Assembly (NCBI RefSeq): GCF_013294005.1
Contig: NZ_JABSNK010000018.1
Location: 1 to 57,149 of the forward strand
Length of the DNA stretch: 57,149 nucleotides
Direction: 5' to 3'
From: Flavobacterium gelidicaeli
Lineage (GTDB): Bacteria; Bacteroidota; Bacteroidia; Flavobacteriales; Flavobacteriaceae
The notes under the pieces are model-generated. The model was not told where the DNA came from, made no database searches, and was given only the letters and a program-made list of their open reading frames with translations. Position numbers and translations under genes: made by a program. Each line of letters starts with the position of its first letter. The stretch's first letter is position 1. Below are positions 24,964 through 33,239 of the stretch, in pieces.

Positions 24964-25728
24964 TTACTTATGATTTAAATTATCTAAGTTTGATAAGGTG
25001 TAAAACTGCATGTCATTTTGTTTAATATATTTACATACAAATTCTAATGTTGCTATTGTAGTTTGATAATTCGCAGTTAGATTCTTCACCGGTTTATGAC
25101 TGCTTAAAATTAAAATTTTATTGTTTTTTTTAGCATCTTCAAGTAATTCTAAAAGATACGGAACAGAAAAATGAATATGATTGTTATCAATATCAAACGC
25201 ATACAAAAATTTAGAATTTCGATAATAACAGCCTTCTTTTTCAGGAGCGATATCTTCAAAATCTCTTCCTCTAATCATTTTGAATTTGTGGGATAAAGCA
25301 CTGTCTAATTCACTAGAGCGCTCACCATAAGGATAAGCAAAAGAGGTAACATTAAAATTTTGTCGTTTCATAGACGCCATCATTGGGTCAATTTCTTGTT
25401 TAAGATAGGCATCAATTCCATTTTTTTTGACGAATTTTACCGCATTATAATGATGGTATCCATGACCAGCAATTTCATGACCTTCGTCCTGCAGTTGATG
25501 TAGTTTTATTAATTGTGGTTGACCAATAGAGTCAATCCGGCACACACAAAATGTTGCTTTCCAATCATATTTATTTAATATTTTATCAGCATCAAGCCAT
25601 TCATCAACATATGCATCATCAAAGGATATAACAACACCCGCTTTATAGTTATTTGTTTTTTTATCCTGACAAGAAAATAAGCTCAAAATTGTTAAAATAA
25701 ATACTGATTTATAAATAAATATTCTCAT
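24964..25728 (-). CDS. Polysaccharide deacetylase family lipoprotein
   Basis: A 254-residue protein with a lipoprotein signal (LSLFSC, lipidated Cys at 20). The NodB-type deacetylase domain is visible as VISFDDAYVDEW (33-44; D37 and D38 in the metal/catalytic motif) and GHEIAGHGYHHYN (83-95, metal-binding histidines). SFAYPYGERS is the third motif. It probably removes acetyl groups from a surface or cell-wall polysaccharide at the membrane. TACATTTG at 25753-25760 (minus strand) fits a -7 box just upstream. Confidence 0.88.
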   Translation of the reverse strand: MRIFIYKSVFILTILSLFSCQDKKTNNYKAGVVISFDDAYVDEWLDADKILNKYDWKATFCVCRIDSIGQPQLIKLHQLQDEGHEIAGHGYHHYNAVKFVKKNGIDAYLKQEIDPMMASMKRQNFNVTSFAYPYGERSSELDSALSHKFKMIRGRDFEDIAPEKEGCYYRNSKFLYAFDIDNNHIHFSVPYLLELLEDAKKNNKILILSSHKPVKNLTANYQTTIATLEFVCKYIKQNDMQFYTLSNLDNLNHK

Positions 25729-26361
25729 GAATAATAAGCGTTATTAGTTAACCAAATGTAAATATTTTTTAAGAAATATAGAGAGAAAGGAAATTTAGTT
25801 TGTCAAATTTTATTTATAAAATAGCATGGAGAACGTCATTTTATAGGTTTACTATGAAATAATTAATCTAATAGCCTATAAAGTTGAATCCTTGAATGTG
25901 TTTCAAAAGGCTTTCTTCTTTCCAAGTAAATATTAAAAGTAATTTTATTGTTTGCTGGATAAAAAAGCATCTATAATTAATGCTATAAAATTCTCTATCT
26001 ACTGGCCTGGTCTCTGAAATTTTATCAATGCTATTTTTAATTTTTCGGTCAGCTATTCTTTAAATTAAATTATAATCAGTTTGTCAAGAAATTCATTTAT
26101 GTTTTTAGAGTCTAGTATGTATGTACTGTAGAAAAAATGTAAAGTATTTGCTTATTTTATATTTTAAAATCATGAAAATATTTATTTCAAATGATTGTGG
26201 AAATATTTGAAATTTGACTTTAATTCCCTTAGATACTTAGTTTATCAAAAGGAGGTGTACTGAATGGTGCATCAAACGATGTGTTTATAACAAATGTAGA
26301 TTTTATCTATTTTTGCTTAAACGACCTAATTTATATGAACTTATAGACTATATAGCATAAA
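25729..26361. other. Long non-coding stretch before tRNA-Arg
   Basis: About 630 AT-rich bases with many stop codons in all frames. Apart from a possible -7 box for the deacetylase gene (25753-25760) I see no gene, repeat or strong hairpin. Any decayed gene here is beyond recognition by eye. Confidence 0.5.
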
Positions 26362-26387
26362 AAAACCCCAACATCTGTTGGGGTTTT
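26362..26387 (-). terminator. Terminator after tRNA-Arg
   Basis: AAAACCCCAACA (26362-26373) pairs perfectly over 12 bp with TGTTGGGGTTTT (26376-26387). The tetraloop-like turn and T run suit minus-strand transcription, directly after the tRNA 3' end. Confidence 0.85.
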
Positions 26388-26388
26388 G

Positions 26389-26462
26389 TGACCTTGACTG
26401 GATTCAAACCAGTAACCTCTTGAGCCGTAATCAAGTGCGCTATTCAGTTGCGCCACAAGGCC
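26389..26462 (-). tRNA. tRNA-Arg (anticodon ACG)
   Basis: A 74-base cloverleaf on the minus strand. The acceptor stem GGCCTTG pairs with CAAGGTC (one G-T) and the discriminator A lies at 26389. The anticodon stem CTTGA/TCAAG encloses loop TTACGGC, giving anticodon ACG (read as ICG, decoding CGU/CGC/CGA). The T arm is CTGGTTTGAATCCAG. The CCA end is not encoded. A terminator follows at once. Confidence 0.93.
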
Positions 26463-26579
26463 TTTTATTTTTAGCAGCACATATATTATGATGTGATTGC
26501 GGGTGCAAAGATAGAGATAATTTGGAGTTTTGCAAGTCTCTTTTAAAAAAAAATCAAAAAATAATTGATATTTTTTGCA

Positions 26580-26720
26580 CTACACTAGTGCTCTTGTAGT
26601 TACATAATAACGAAAACCAATTATTGCCATTTGCCATTTACTAGCTTTGGCTAAATCTAATTGTTGCTTAGAAAAGCTGGGTAGTACTAATTTGTTGATT
26701 TTGGCTAAAATTTTAAACAT
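26580..26720 (-). CDS. Conserved 46-residue flavobacterial small protein
   Basis: A short frame, MFKILAKINKLVLP to YYVTTRALV, of 46 residues. It is basic and amphipathic, with QQLDLAKASKWQMAIIGFRYYV in the middle. I recall very similar small proteins in many Flavobacterium genomes, sometimes labelled as SsrA-binding protein without good reason; it has no likeness to SmpB. The start is an ATG preceded by an A-rich leader. Function unknown. It stands between the tRNA and the terminator of the BlaI/M56 operon. Confidence 0.65.
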   Translation of the reverse strand: MFKILAKINKLVLPSFSKQQLDLAKASKWQMAIIGFRYYVTTRALV

Positions 26721-26745
26721 AAGATTTTTTTTGTAAAGATATAAA

Positions 26746-26776
26746 AAAAGATGGTCCTAATTAATGACCATCTTTT
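26746..26776 (-). terminator. Terminator after the BlaI/M56 operon
   Basis: AAAAGATGGTC (26746-26756) pairs with GACCATCTTTT (26766-26776), an 11-bp perfect stem. It lies just past the M56 peptidase stop codon and is followed on the minus strand by TTTTTTTAT. Confidence 0.85.
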
Positions 26777-26798
26777 GGGAATAGTATTTCAATTTTAT

Positions 26799-28508
26799 TT
26801 AATTATTTTCTTTATCTTCGACTGCTTTCTTGCTGTCTTCTAATTCTTTTTTTCTCACTTCAAGTGCTCTCGTTCTATCTTCTAATATTTGCTTGCGTTC
26901 CTGCATCGCTTGTTCTCTATTTCTTTTTGTATCCTTAATATCATCTGAAGCTTGCGTTTTCTTATCTAATTTATTGCCTGTAAATATGTTATCAGAGTTG
27001 CTACCTGTTTTTTTAATTGCGTTAGGATCAATTTTTTCAACTTCTTCTTTAGTAGCTATTTTTCCATTAATATAATAAGTAGCTTCTGTTGGTATTCCAT
27101 TTGTCTCACTTTGTACTATTTTAATTGTTTGAGTAGTCTTACTTGTTTTGATACCATTTAGATTTGTAGGGTCAATTTTTTCCAAATTTAATTGCGTCGT
27201 AGTATTGCTCGTTGTCTGCGATTGTGTCGTCCCATTATTTGTACTCGTGTTGCTGCTATTAGTTTCGGTGCTAGTTGTGGTTGTATTATAAATTTCTTCG
27301 ACAGTGTCGTTGTCTTTTGAAGCTGAGTCTTTTTTATCTTCAGTATAAAATCCAATTTCAATTCTTCCATCCGCATATTTTTTTGATACAAAACGTACTG
27401 GACTAATCGGTTTATTGCCTTTTTGCTCACTAACGCCTTTGCTCCCCCTTTTATCATTAAAAGTTAACTTTATAGCTGTTATTTCACCTTTAGCATTACG
27501 TTTTAAATTTGAAAATATCAAATCTACATCCTGAGCTTCTTTCAATAGTTTGGTCAGTTGTTGAATTTCTACATCTGTAGCATCTTTATCGATGGTGCGG
27601 TCAATTACTTGTTCATTGACATTTGTTGTAATTTTTTTTATTTCCTGCGCTACAACCTTTATTTGGAACATAAATACAAACGCAACTAGTGCTGGAATAA
27701 CTAGTAAATACTTCCATGAATTTACTTTTTTTGATTGACTTTTGTTTAACATAACGATTCGTTTTTTGATTAATGATTGATAAAAATGATTGGTAATGGC
27801 ATCACAATTCTCCTGTGTTGTTATTTTTAATAGCGTAATTTGATAGGCTTTTTTGTCGGTTAGTTTTTTAGTAGCCTCGCTGTCAGCAATGAACTCTAAA
27901 TTTTGTAAAACTGCTTTTTTGTATAACCAAACAAAAGGGTTGAACCAAAAAATAATACAAAAAGCTCTAGAAATTAGTACGTCAAGAGTGTGGCTCTGAT
28001 CACTATGTACTTTTTCATGCTCAAGTATGTTTTCAAGTTCAATTGCATCGTACAATTCTGAATTGTAAACAATTGTCTTAAAAAATGAAAAAGGAGCTAG
28101 GTTTTCTTTGGTATCAACTAATCTATAATCTGCTTGGTGATAACTTGCTTTACCTTTTAAAAGTTTTTTTAAATTGTAAAAATCATACAGTAGTTTCGCT
28201 GCTAATAGCATTGCCACAAAACCATAAAGCAATATTGAAATCAGTGGCACATAATCCATAATGCTTTTTTGTTCCGCTACAATAGTAAGAGGAATCGTAG
28301 TATAATCAAAATTAGATGCTACAGGGGTAACCCAAACCACTTTGGTGTAAACTAACAAAGGCAAACCCACTGAAGTTATAAGCCCTAAAAGTAAAAACCA
28401 GCGGTTGCTGTTAAAAAAAGTCTCTTTGCGCAACAGCAGGTGATAGCTTATAAAAAACAGCGCCAATAACCCACTTGACTTCAGTAAGTAAATAAATAGT
28501 GTCTCCAT
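26799..28508 (-). CDS. M56 family metallopeptidase, BlaR1/MecR1-like sensor
   Basis: A 569-residue membrane protein. Three hydrophobic segments (about 7-23, 36-56, 87-107), then the zinc-peptidase motif HEKVH (164-168) with a downstream Glu in NLEFIADSEA, then a fourth segment (266-283), give the BlaR1/MecR1 topology. The C-terminal 280 residues are not a penicillin-binding sensor. They form a domain of unknown type, then a Ser/Thr/Asn-rich stretch (about 400-440) and a charged, coiled-coil-like tail (REQAMQERKQ onward). It lies 4 bases after a BlaI-type repressor and likely cleaves it on a periplasmic signal. The sensed ligand is unknown. Confidence 0.87.
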   Translation of the reverse strand: METLFIYLLKSSGLLALFFISYHLLLRKETFFNSNRWFLLLGLITSVGLPLLVYTKVVWVTPVASNFDYTTIPLTIVAEQKSIMDYVPLISILLYGFVAMLLAAKLLYDFYNLKKLLKGKASYHQADYRLVDTKENLAPFSFFKTIVYNSELYDAIELENILEHEKVHSDQSHTLDVLISRAFCIIFWFNPFVWLYKKAVLQNLEFIADSEATKKLTDKKAYQITLLKITTQENCDAITNHFYQSLIKKRIVMLNKSQSKKVNSWKYLLVIPALVAFVFMFQIKVVAQEIKKITTNVNEQVIDRTIDKDATDVEIQQLTKLLKEAQDVDLIFSNLKRNAKGEITAIKLTFNDKRGSKGVSEQKGNKPISPVRFVSKKYADGRIEIGFYTEDKKDSASKDNDTVEEIYNTTTTSTETNSSNTSTNNGTTQSQTTSNTTTQLNLEKIDPTNLNGIKTSKTTQTIKIVQSETNGIPTEATYYINGKIATKEEVEKIDPNAIKKTGSNSDNIFTGNKLDKKTQASDDIKDTKRNREQAMQERKQILEDRTRALEVRKKELEDSKKAVEDKENN

Positions 28509-28512
28509 AATG

Positions 28513-28872
28513 TTACTTTTTATTTTCGATCATTTCTAAAATTTCACGTAACTCAGCTGCCGAAATCTTTTCCTCTTTGGCGAAAAACGAGACCATATTC
28601 TTGTATGAACTATTAAAATAATTGTCAATAGCAGTGTTCATAAACTTTTTTCGGTAGTCCTCAATAGTTACAATAGGGTAGTATTGATGCGTTTTTCCAA
28701 AGGCATTATACGCCACATAGCCTTTCTCTTCTAGGTTGCGTACAATGGTCGACAAAGTATTGTAATGAGGTGGATCTACAGTGATTTCTTCCATAACTTC
28801 TTTTACAAAAGCCTTTTTTAGCTTCCATAAAATGTGCATGATCTCTTCTTCCTTATTTGTTAATTTTTGCAT
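28513..28872 (-). CDS. BlaI/MecI-type transcriptional repressor
   Basis: A 119-residue winged-helix repressor of the BlaI/MecI/CopY family. It has LTNKEEEIMHILWKLKKAF, then VKEVMEEI and YNTLSTIVRNLEEKGYV, the recognition helix and wing, and a C-terminal dimer region. It is co-transcribed with the M56 peptidase gene. AACTAT/ATAGTT repeats surround the promoter (28931-28995) and probably serve as its operators. BlaI-like repressors in Bacteroidetes often control functions other than beta-lactam resistance. Confidence 0.9.
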   Translation of the reverse strand: MQKLTNKEEEIMHILWKLKKAFVKEVMEEITVDPPHYNTLSTIVRNLEEKGYVAYNAFGKTHQYYPIVTIEDYRKKFMNTAIDNYFNSSYKNMVSFFAKEEKISAAELREILEMIENKK

Positions 28873-28930
28873 AGTTAGTTGTTTTTTGGGCGTTAACCCC
28901 GATTCTGATAGCCATCGCTGTATCGCGATT

Positions 28931-28961
28931 CAAACTTACAACTATAATTTCAGTTATACAA
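28931..28961 (-). promoter_or_regulatory. Promoter of the BlaI/M56 operon
   Basis: On the minus strand, TTG (28961-28959) stands 20 bases before TAAGTTTG (28938-28931), matching the Bacteroidetes -33/-7 consensus. Transcription would start near 28924, 50 bases upstream of the BlaI start. Confidence 0.6.
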
Positions 28962-28995
28962 CTATGTTTTTAGTTTTATAACTATTTTTATAGTT
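28938..28995. repeat. AACTAT/ATAGTT repeats, probable BlaI operators
   Basis: The segment holds a perfect dyad AACTAT-TTTT-ATAGTT (28980-28995) and two more ACAACTAT units (28939-28946, 28959-28966), one inside the promoter spacer. BlaI/MecI repressors bind short TACA/TGTA-type dyads, and TACAACTAT fits. This is inference from position and symmetry. Confidence 0.45.
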
Positions 28996-29067
28996 TAAGA
29001 TTTAGATTGCTGTTGTAAAGTGTTTTAATTCTTTTAAGAATAGTGTTGAATTTGTAAAAAAAATAAA

Positions 29068-30288
29068 TTAAGCCGATTCAGTTTCTAAAACTAATAGTTT
29101 TTTAATCCAGAGACAACAAAAAGCAGCTGCTACTCCAAAGGTTCCCATAACAAACCAGTTTACTTGGTAGCCATAATCAGCTATGATGCTTAAACCAGCC
29201 TTTGAGCTGATGATATGCGCCATACTAAAACTCATCGTGTACAAAGCCATGTAACGACCTTCGTGTCCTTTAGGCGCTCGGCTCATGGCAAAAGTATTTG
29301 AAAACGGAAAGGCAAATATTTCGCCTATCGAAATGAATACCATGCTAACAACTAACATTCCTGCCCAGACATCAATTAACAAAGTGTAAAAACTCACTCC
29401 CATCATTAAAGCTCCCCAAAAGATAACAGAGAGTTTAGGAGTTTGCTTGCGTTCAAAATAACTCACAATAGGCATTTCTAATGCAAAGATTAATAAACCG
29501 TTTAGCGTCATTAACAATCCGGTTTGAAATTCTGATAAACCAAATTGCTCACTGTGATATAAAGGTAAAGCCGTAAACAACTGAAAAAAGATCATTGCGG
29601 TTACAAAACTTACAAATAGAAAAATCCAGAAAACCTTATCCTTAAATACCGAGGTTACTTCAAGAATGGAGTTGTGAGCATCATGTTGTGCTGTTTTCTT
29701 TTTCTCCTTTACTAATAAAGCAAAAATTAAAATAGCCACTACACATGAACTACCATCTACCCAAAATAAACCTTGGTAGCCTATTCCCATGATGATTAAT
29801 CCTCCTAAAGCGGGACCAGCTGCAAAACCTAAATTCACCGCTAATCGAACTAAAGTTAAAGAACGGGTTCTGTTTTCAGGTTTAGAATAAGCGCCCAGCG
29901 AAACAAACATGGCGGGTCTAAACATATCAGCCAGAGTCATGATACTGAACATTCCGAGGCAAAGTCCCCAGAAACTAGTAATGTATTGCAATACAAAAAA
30001 GAAGATTCCGCTACTAAATAAGCTAAAAACCATCACTTTGTAAAACCCTATTTTATCAGATAGTTTTCCGCCAAGCCAAGAACCTAGCATGGAGCCAAAA
30101 CCAAAGGCAACCATAATCCAACCCACTTCGCCATAGGTAAAATGTAAATCTTCCTTTAAGTATTTTGATAAAAAAGGTAAAACCATCGTACCGGCTCTAT
30201 TGATAAAAGTGATAATGGTTAAGATCCAAATCTCTCTTGAAAATCCTCTAAAATTATTTAAATAGCGTTGAAATGCGGTTACTAACAT
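29068..30288 (-). CDS. MFS transporter
   Basis: A 406-residue major facilitator with about twelve hydrophobic segments. The family motif between helices 2 and 3 is GSWLGGKLSDKIGFYKVM (about 68-85), and a large charged loop (VKEKKKTAQHD) lies between the two halves. The substrate is not apparent; the sequence is of the drug/metabolite efflux kind. A well-formed minus-strand promoter lies at 30309-30337, divergent from the DUF1684 promoter. Confidence 0.87.
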   Translation of the reverse strand: MLVTAFQRYLNNFRGFSREIWILTIITFINRAGTMVLPFLSKYLKEDLHFTYGEVGWIMVAFGFGSMLGSWLGGKLSDKIGFYKVMVFSLFSSGIFFFVLQYITSFWGLCLGMFSIMTLADMFRPAMFVSLGAYSKPENRTRSLTLVRLAVNLGFAAGPALGGLIIMGIGYQGLFWVDGSSCVVAILIFALLVKEKKKTAQHDAHNSILEVTSVFKDKVFWIFLFVSFVTAMIFFQLFTALPLYHSEQFGLSEFQTGLLMTLNGLLIFALEMPIVSYFERKQTPKLSVIFWGALMMGVSFYTLLIDVWAGMLVVSMVFISIGEIFAFPFSNTFAMSRAPKGHEGRYMALYTMSFSMAHIISSKAGLSIIADYGYQVNWFVMGTFGVAAAFCCLWIKKLLVLETESA

Positions 30289-30308
30289 CGGGTTATGGTT
30301 ATTTAACG

Positions 30309-30337
30309 CAAAGGTAGAAAACTTTGTAATGTAGCAA
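30309..30337 (-). promoter_or_regulatory. Promoter of the MFS gene
   Basis: Minus strand: TTG (30337-30335), an 18-base spacer, then TACCTTTG (30316-30309). The spacer is slightly short but both elements match the Bacteroidetes consensus. It lies 20 bases upstream of the start codon. Confidence 0.5.
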
Positions 30338-30338
30338 C

Positions 30339-30370
30339 TTTGTCCCTTTGTAACTTTTAAGCTATTTTTG
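30339..30370 (+). promoter_or_regulatory. Promoter of the DUF1684 gene
   Basis: TTTG (30339-30342), a 20-base spacer and TATTTTTG (30363-30370) match the -33/-7 pattern exactly, 14 bases before the ATG at 30385. It is back to back with the MFS promoter. Confidence 0.6.
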
Positions 30371-30384
30371 CTAAAATTATTATC

Positions 30385-30987
30385 ATGAAAAAATACACTG
30401 TTTTACTTTTGTCATTCTTTTTTGTCTTTGGCTATAGCCAAGAAAAATTTGATACGGCCAAAGTCATAAAATTTCAAGACGAATTAAACGCAGAATATGC
30501 TAATGCTAAAACGAGTCCGTTGATGGAAGCTGATTTAGCACATTTTAAAGCACTTGACTTTTTCCCCGTGAACGAAAAGTTTTTTGTAAATGCACAGTTC
30601 ACAAGAACGCCAAAAGAGAAAGCGTTCAAAATGAAAACTTCTACTGATCGTACTCCTATATATGTCAAGTATGGTGAAGTAACGTTTGAGATTGATGGAA
30701 AAACATTCAAACTAAATGTGTATAGAAATATTGAGCTTTCGAGAAAGAAGGAATTTAAAGACTATTTGTTTTTACCGTTTTCTGATCTCACATCAGGAGC
30801 AGAAAGTTACATTGGTGGTAAATACATCGATTTAAAATTACCAAAAGGAACTACTATAGCCATCGATTTTAACACATCATACAATCCGTATTGTGCTTAT
30901 AGTCCTAAATATTCGTGTCCTAAAGTTCCTTTAGAGAATGATTTGAATATCGAAATCAAAGCGGGAGTTAAAAAATTTCACGATTAA
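30385..30987 (+). CDS. DUF1684 family exported protein
   Basis: A 200-residue protein with a signal peptide (KYTVLLLSFFFVFGYSQ, cleavage near 18). The DUF1684 domain ends in the hallmark SYNPYCAYSPKYSCPKVPLEN followed by IKAGVK. The family is widespread in Bacteroidetes and archaea and has no established function. The stop codon overlaps the ATG of the TatD-like gene, so the two are translationally coupled. A good promoter lies 14 bases upstream. Confidence 0.88.
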   Translation: MKKYTVLLLSFFFVFGYSQEKFDTAKVIKFQDELNAEYANAKTSPLMEADLAHFKALDFFPVNEKFFVNAQFTRTPKEKAFKMKTSTDRTPIYVKYGEVTFEIDGKTFKLNVYRNIELSRKKEFKDYLFLPFSDLTSGAESYIGGKYIDLKLPKGTTIAIDFNTSYNPYCAYSPKYSCPKVPLENDLNIEIKAGVKKFHD

Positions 30988-31649
30988 TGCAGTACTTTAA
31001 TTTTCATACACACCAATACACAAACACTGATTTAGTAACTGAATTGGTCAATCAATATCCGCAAGAATTTGATGCTGGTATTCCGTTTTATTCTATTGGG
31101 ATACATCCTTGGTATATCAATGAAGCGAGAATTAAAAGTGATTTGGTTATTATCGAAAGTAAATTAAAAGAAAATAACTGCTTAGCAATAGGCGAAAGCG
31201 GTTTAGACAAACGCATTGAAATACCGATGGACTTGCAACAGCAAGTTTTTGAAAATCAGCTACTATTAGCACAAAAATACAATAAGCCAGTAGTAATTCA
31301 TTGTGTAGCCGCTTTTCAAGAGGTAATAGATACTAAAAAGCGTTTAAAAATTACAGTTCCCATGATTATTCATGGGTTTTCTAAAAGCCTACAATTAGCA
31401 AAGCAACTTGTCGATAATGGTTTTTACCTTTCTTTTGGGAAATACTTATTACGAAATCCAGAATTAGAAACGGTTTTTATCACTATTCCAAACGATCGTT
31501 TTTTTTTAGAAACAGACACCATTGAGGAAATAATTGAAGATGTGTATGCCTTGGCAGCCAAATATAAAAAGACTACAGTAATCGAAATACAACAACTAAT
31601 TAGTACAAATTTTCAAACGGTTTTCAAAACTAGTTTGGAAACAACATAA
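30986..31649 (+). CDS. TatD family metal-dependent hydrolase
   Basis: A 220-residue TatD-like hydrolase starting at the ATG that overlaps the previous stop. Metal ligands are visible: FNFHTHQY near residues 4-11, AIGESGLD (the bridging Glu), VIHC, IIHGFS and the final Asp in FLETDTIEE. It is shorter than E. coli TatD (about 260). TatD proteins are 3'-5' DNases or related phosphodiesterases in the cytoplasm. Coupling with DUF1684 and proximity to TcdA are typical of flavobacteria. Confidence 0.87.
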
Positions 31650-31708
31650 AAATAATGGGAGAGAAATTTTTAAATCAATTCCCTTAAACTTTAAAATAAT
31701 AAACAGAA

Positions 31709-32422
31709 ATGGCAGAGTGGACAGAAAGAGCGGAACTTTTATTTACAAATGACGGATTAACAAAATTACAAAATGCCAACATTTTAGTCGTAGGACTGGG
31801 TGGCGTAGGTTCATTTTCGGCAGAGTTTCTAGCTAGAGCAGGAGTAGGGAAAATGACAATTGTAGATGGTGATGTGGTGGATATTACCAATATAAACCGT
31901 CAATTGCCTGCTTTGCATTCTACAGTAGGACAGCCTAAAATTACAATAGTAGGAGACCGATTGATGGATATAAATCCAGAGTTGCAATTGACTCGTGTAG
32001 AAGAGTTTCTTTCGCCAGAGCGTGCTTTTGAGATTGTTACTGAAGCGTTTGATTATGTGTTAGATTGTATTGATAGTGTCACACCAAAGCTGAATTTAAT
32101 TATTGCAGCCAAACGCAAACGAGTTAAAATTATTTCAAGCATGGGAGCAGGTGGAAAAATGGAAGCGGCAAAAGTAAAAGTGGCTGATATCAATAATACC
32201 GAAAATTGCTTTTTAGCAAAAACCATCCGCAGACGCTTAAAAGAACATAAAATTGACAAGCTAAAAGTAGTTTTTTCTTCAGAGATTCAAGATGAGGCTA
32301 GTTTAAAAATGACGGATGGTTCTAATTATAAAAAATCCTTTTATGGTACGAATAGCTACATGCCAGGATTATTTGGTTTGTATGCTGCAGAAACAGTAAT
32401 TAGATATATTCTTAAAAAATAG
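31709..32422 (+). CDS. tcdA: tRNA threonylcarbamoyladenosine dehydratase
   Basis: A 237-residue E1-like enzyme. The nucleotide-binding VVGLGGVGSFSAEFLARAG, then VDGDVVDITNINRQ and HSTVGQPK, identify the TcdA (CsdL/YgdL) family. It uses ATP to cyclise t6A in tRNA to ct6A. GAGGKMEAAKVKVADI and the catalytic region follow in normal order. The length is normal. It lies about 60 bases after the TatD-like gene on the same strand and may share its transcript. Confidence 0.9.
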   Translation: MAEWTERAELLFTNDGLTKLQNANILVVGLGGVGSFSAEFLARAGVGKMTIVDGDVVDITNINRQLPALHSTVGQPKITIVGDRLMDINPELQLTRVEEFLSPERAFEIVTEAFDYVLDCIDSVTPKLNLIIAAKRKRVKIISSMGAGGKMEAAKVKVADINNTENCFLAKTIRRRLKEHKIDKLKVVFSSEIQDEASLKMTDGSNYKKSFYGTNSYMPGLFGLYAAETVIRYILKK

Positions 32423-32507
32423 GAATACTTTTTATTTTATAACAAAACAAAACGAATTTAATTTAAAGAAGGCTTCATGTCTTTGTGCCTTCTTGGCAAA
32501 ATACAAG

Positions 32508-33161
32508 ATGATAAAAACCGTAATATTTGATATGGATGGTGTAATTGTAGATACTGAACCTGTACACCGTTATGCATACTTTCAACAATTTGGAGAATTA
32601 AATATAGCGGTTACTGAGGCTATGTTTACTTCTTTCACGGGGAATTCCACACGAAACACCTTCCAGAAAGTGAAAGAAATTTTTAATTTAGATCATGATG
32701 TAGAAGATTTGATTCAGCGTAAACGAACGATTTTTAATGATGCTTTTGATAACAAACAAGATTTAGAACTTTTAGGAGGAGTTGAAAATTTAATTAAGGA
32801 TTTTCATCAAAAGGGAATGCAGTTGATTCTAGCATCTTCGGCTTCTAAAGTGACTATTTCTCGTGTTTTTAATAGATTTAAATTGCACGATTATTTTACA
32901 CATATAGTAAGCGGTGAAGATTTCCCGCTTTCAAAACCGCATCCAGCAATTTTTGAACACGCAGCAACATTATCAATTGCTCCAAAAGAAAACTGTATTG
33001 TAATTGAAGACAGCACAAACGGAATAAAAGCAGCTAAAGCCGCTGGAATATATTGTATTGCTTACAATAGTTTCCACTCTAAACAACAAGATTTATCTTT
33101 AGCAGATAAGGTTGTAAACCATTTTGACGAACTTAGTTTTGAGATCGTAAGCCAAATATAA
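32508..33161 (+). CDS. HAD hydrolase, beta-phosphoglucomutase-like
   Basis: A 217-residue HAD protein. FDMDGVIVDTEP (motif I, two Asp), LASSAS (II), SKPHP (III) and EDSTNGIKAAKAAG (IV) put it in the beta-phosphoglucomutase/phosphatase-like subfamily with a helical cap. An in-frame TTG at 32493 would add five residues, but the ATG at 32508 gives the standard MIKTVIFDMDG start. The substrate may be a sugar phosphate; this cannot be told from sequence. Confidence 0.87.
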   Translation: MIKTVIFDMDGVIVDTEPVHRYAYFQQFGELNIAVTEAMFTSFTGNSTRNTFQKVKEIFNLDHDVEDLIQRKRTIFNDAFDNKQDLELLGGVENLIKDFHQKGMQLILASSASKVTISRVFNRFKLHDYFTHIVSGEDFPLSKPHPAIFEHAATLSIAPKENCIVIEDSTNGIKAAKAAGIYCIAYNSFHSKQQDLSLADKVVNHFDELSFEIVSQI

Positions 33162-33205
33162 TTTGAGTTTAAGTAATTATTAACAATTTTAACTACTTGA
33201 ATTTG

Positions 33206-33213
33206 TAATTTTG
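33206..33213 (+). promoter_or_regulatory. Candidate -7 element for the DUF2911 gene
   Basis: TAATTTTG fits TAnnTTTG, 26 bases before the ATG at 33240. No TTG is seen at the proper distance upstream, so it is tentative. Confidence 0.4.
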
Positions 33214-33239
33214 AAACCAACATAAAAAACCATAAAAAA

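Noticed and set aside
26389..26462. tRNA-Arg as an integration site
   Set aside because: No integrase gene or repeated tRNA 3' end is found nearby.
27188..27457. 89-codon frame inside the M56 gene in another register
   Set aside because: It lies in the Ser/Thr/Asn low-complexity part of the M56 protein and has no start context or similarity.
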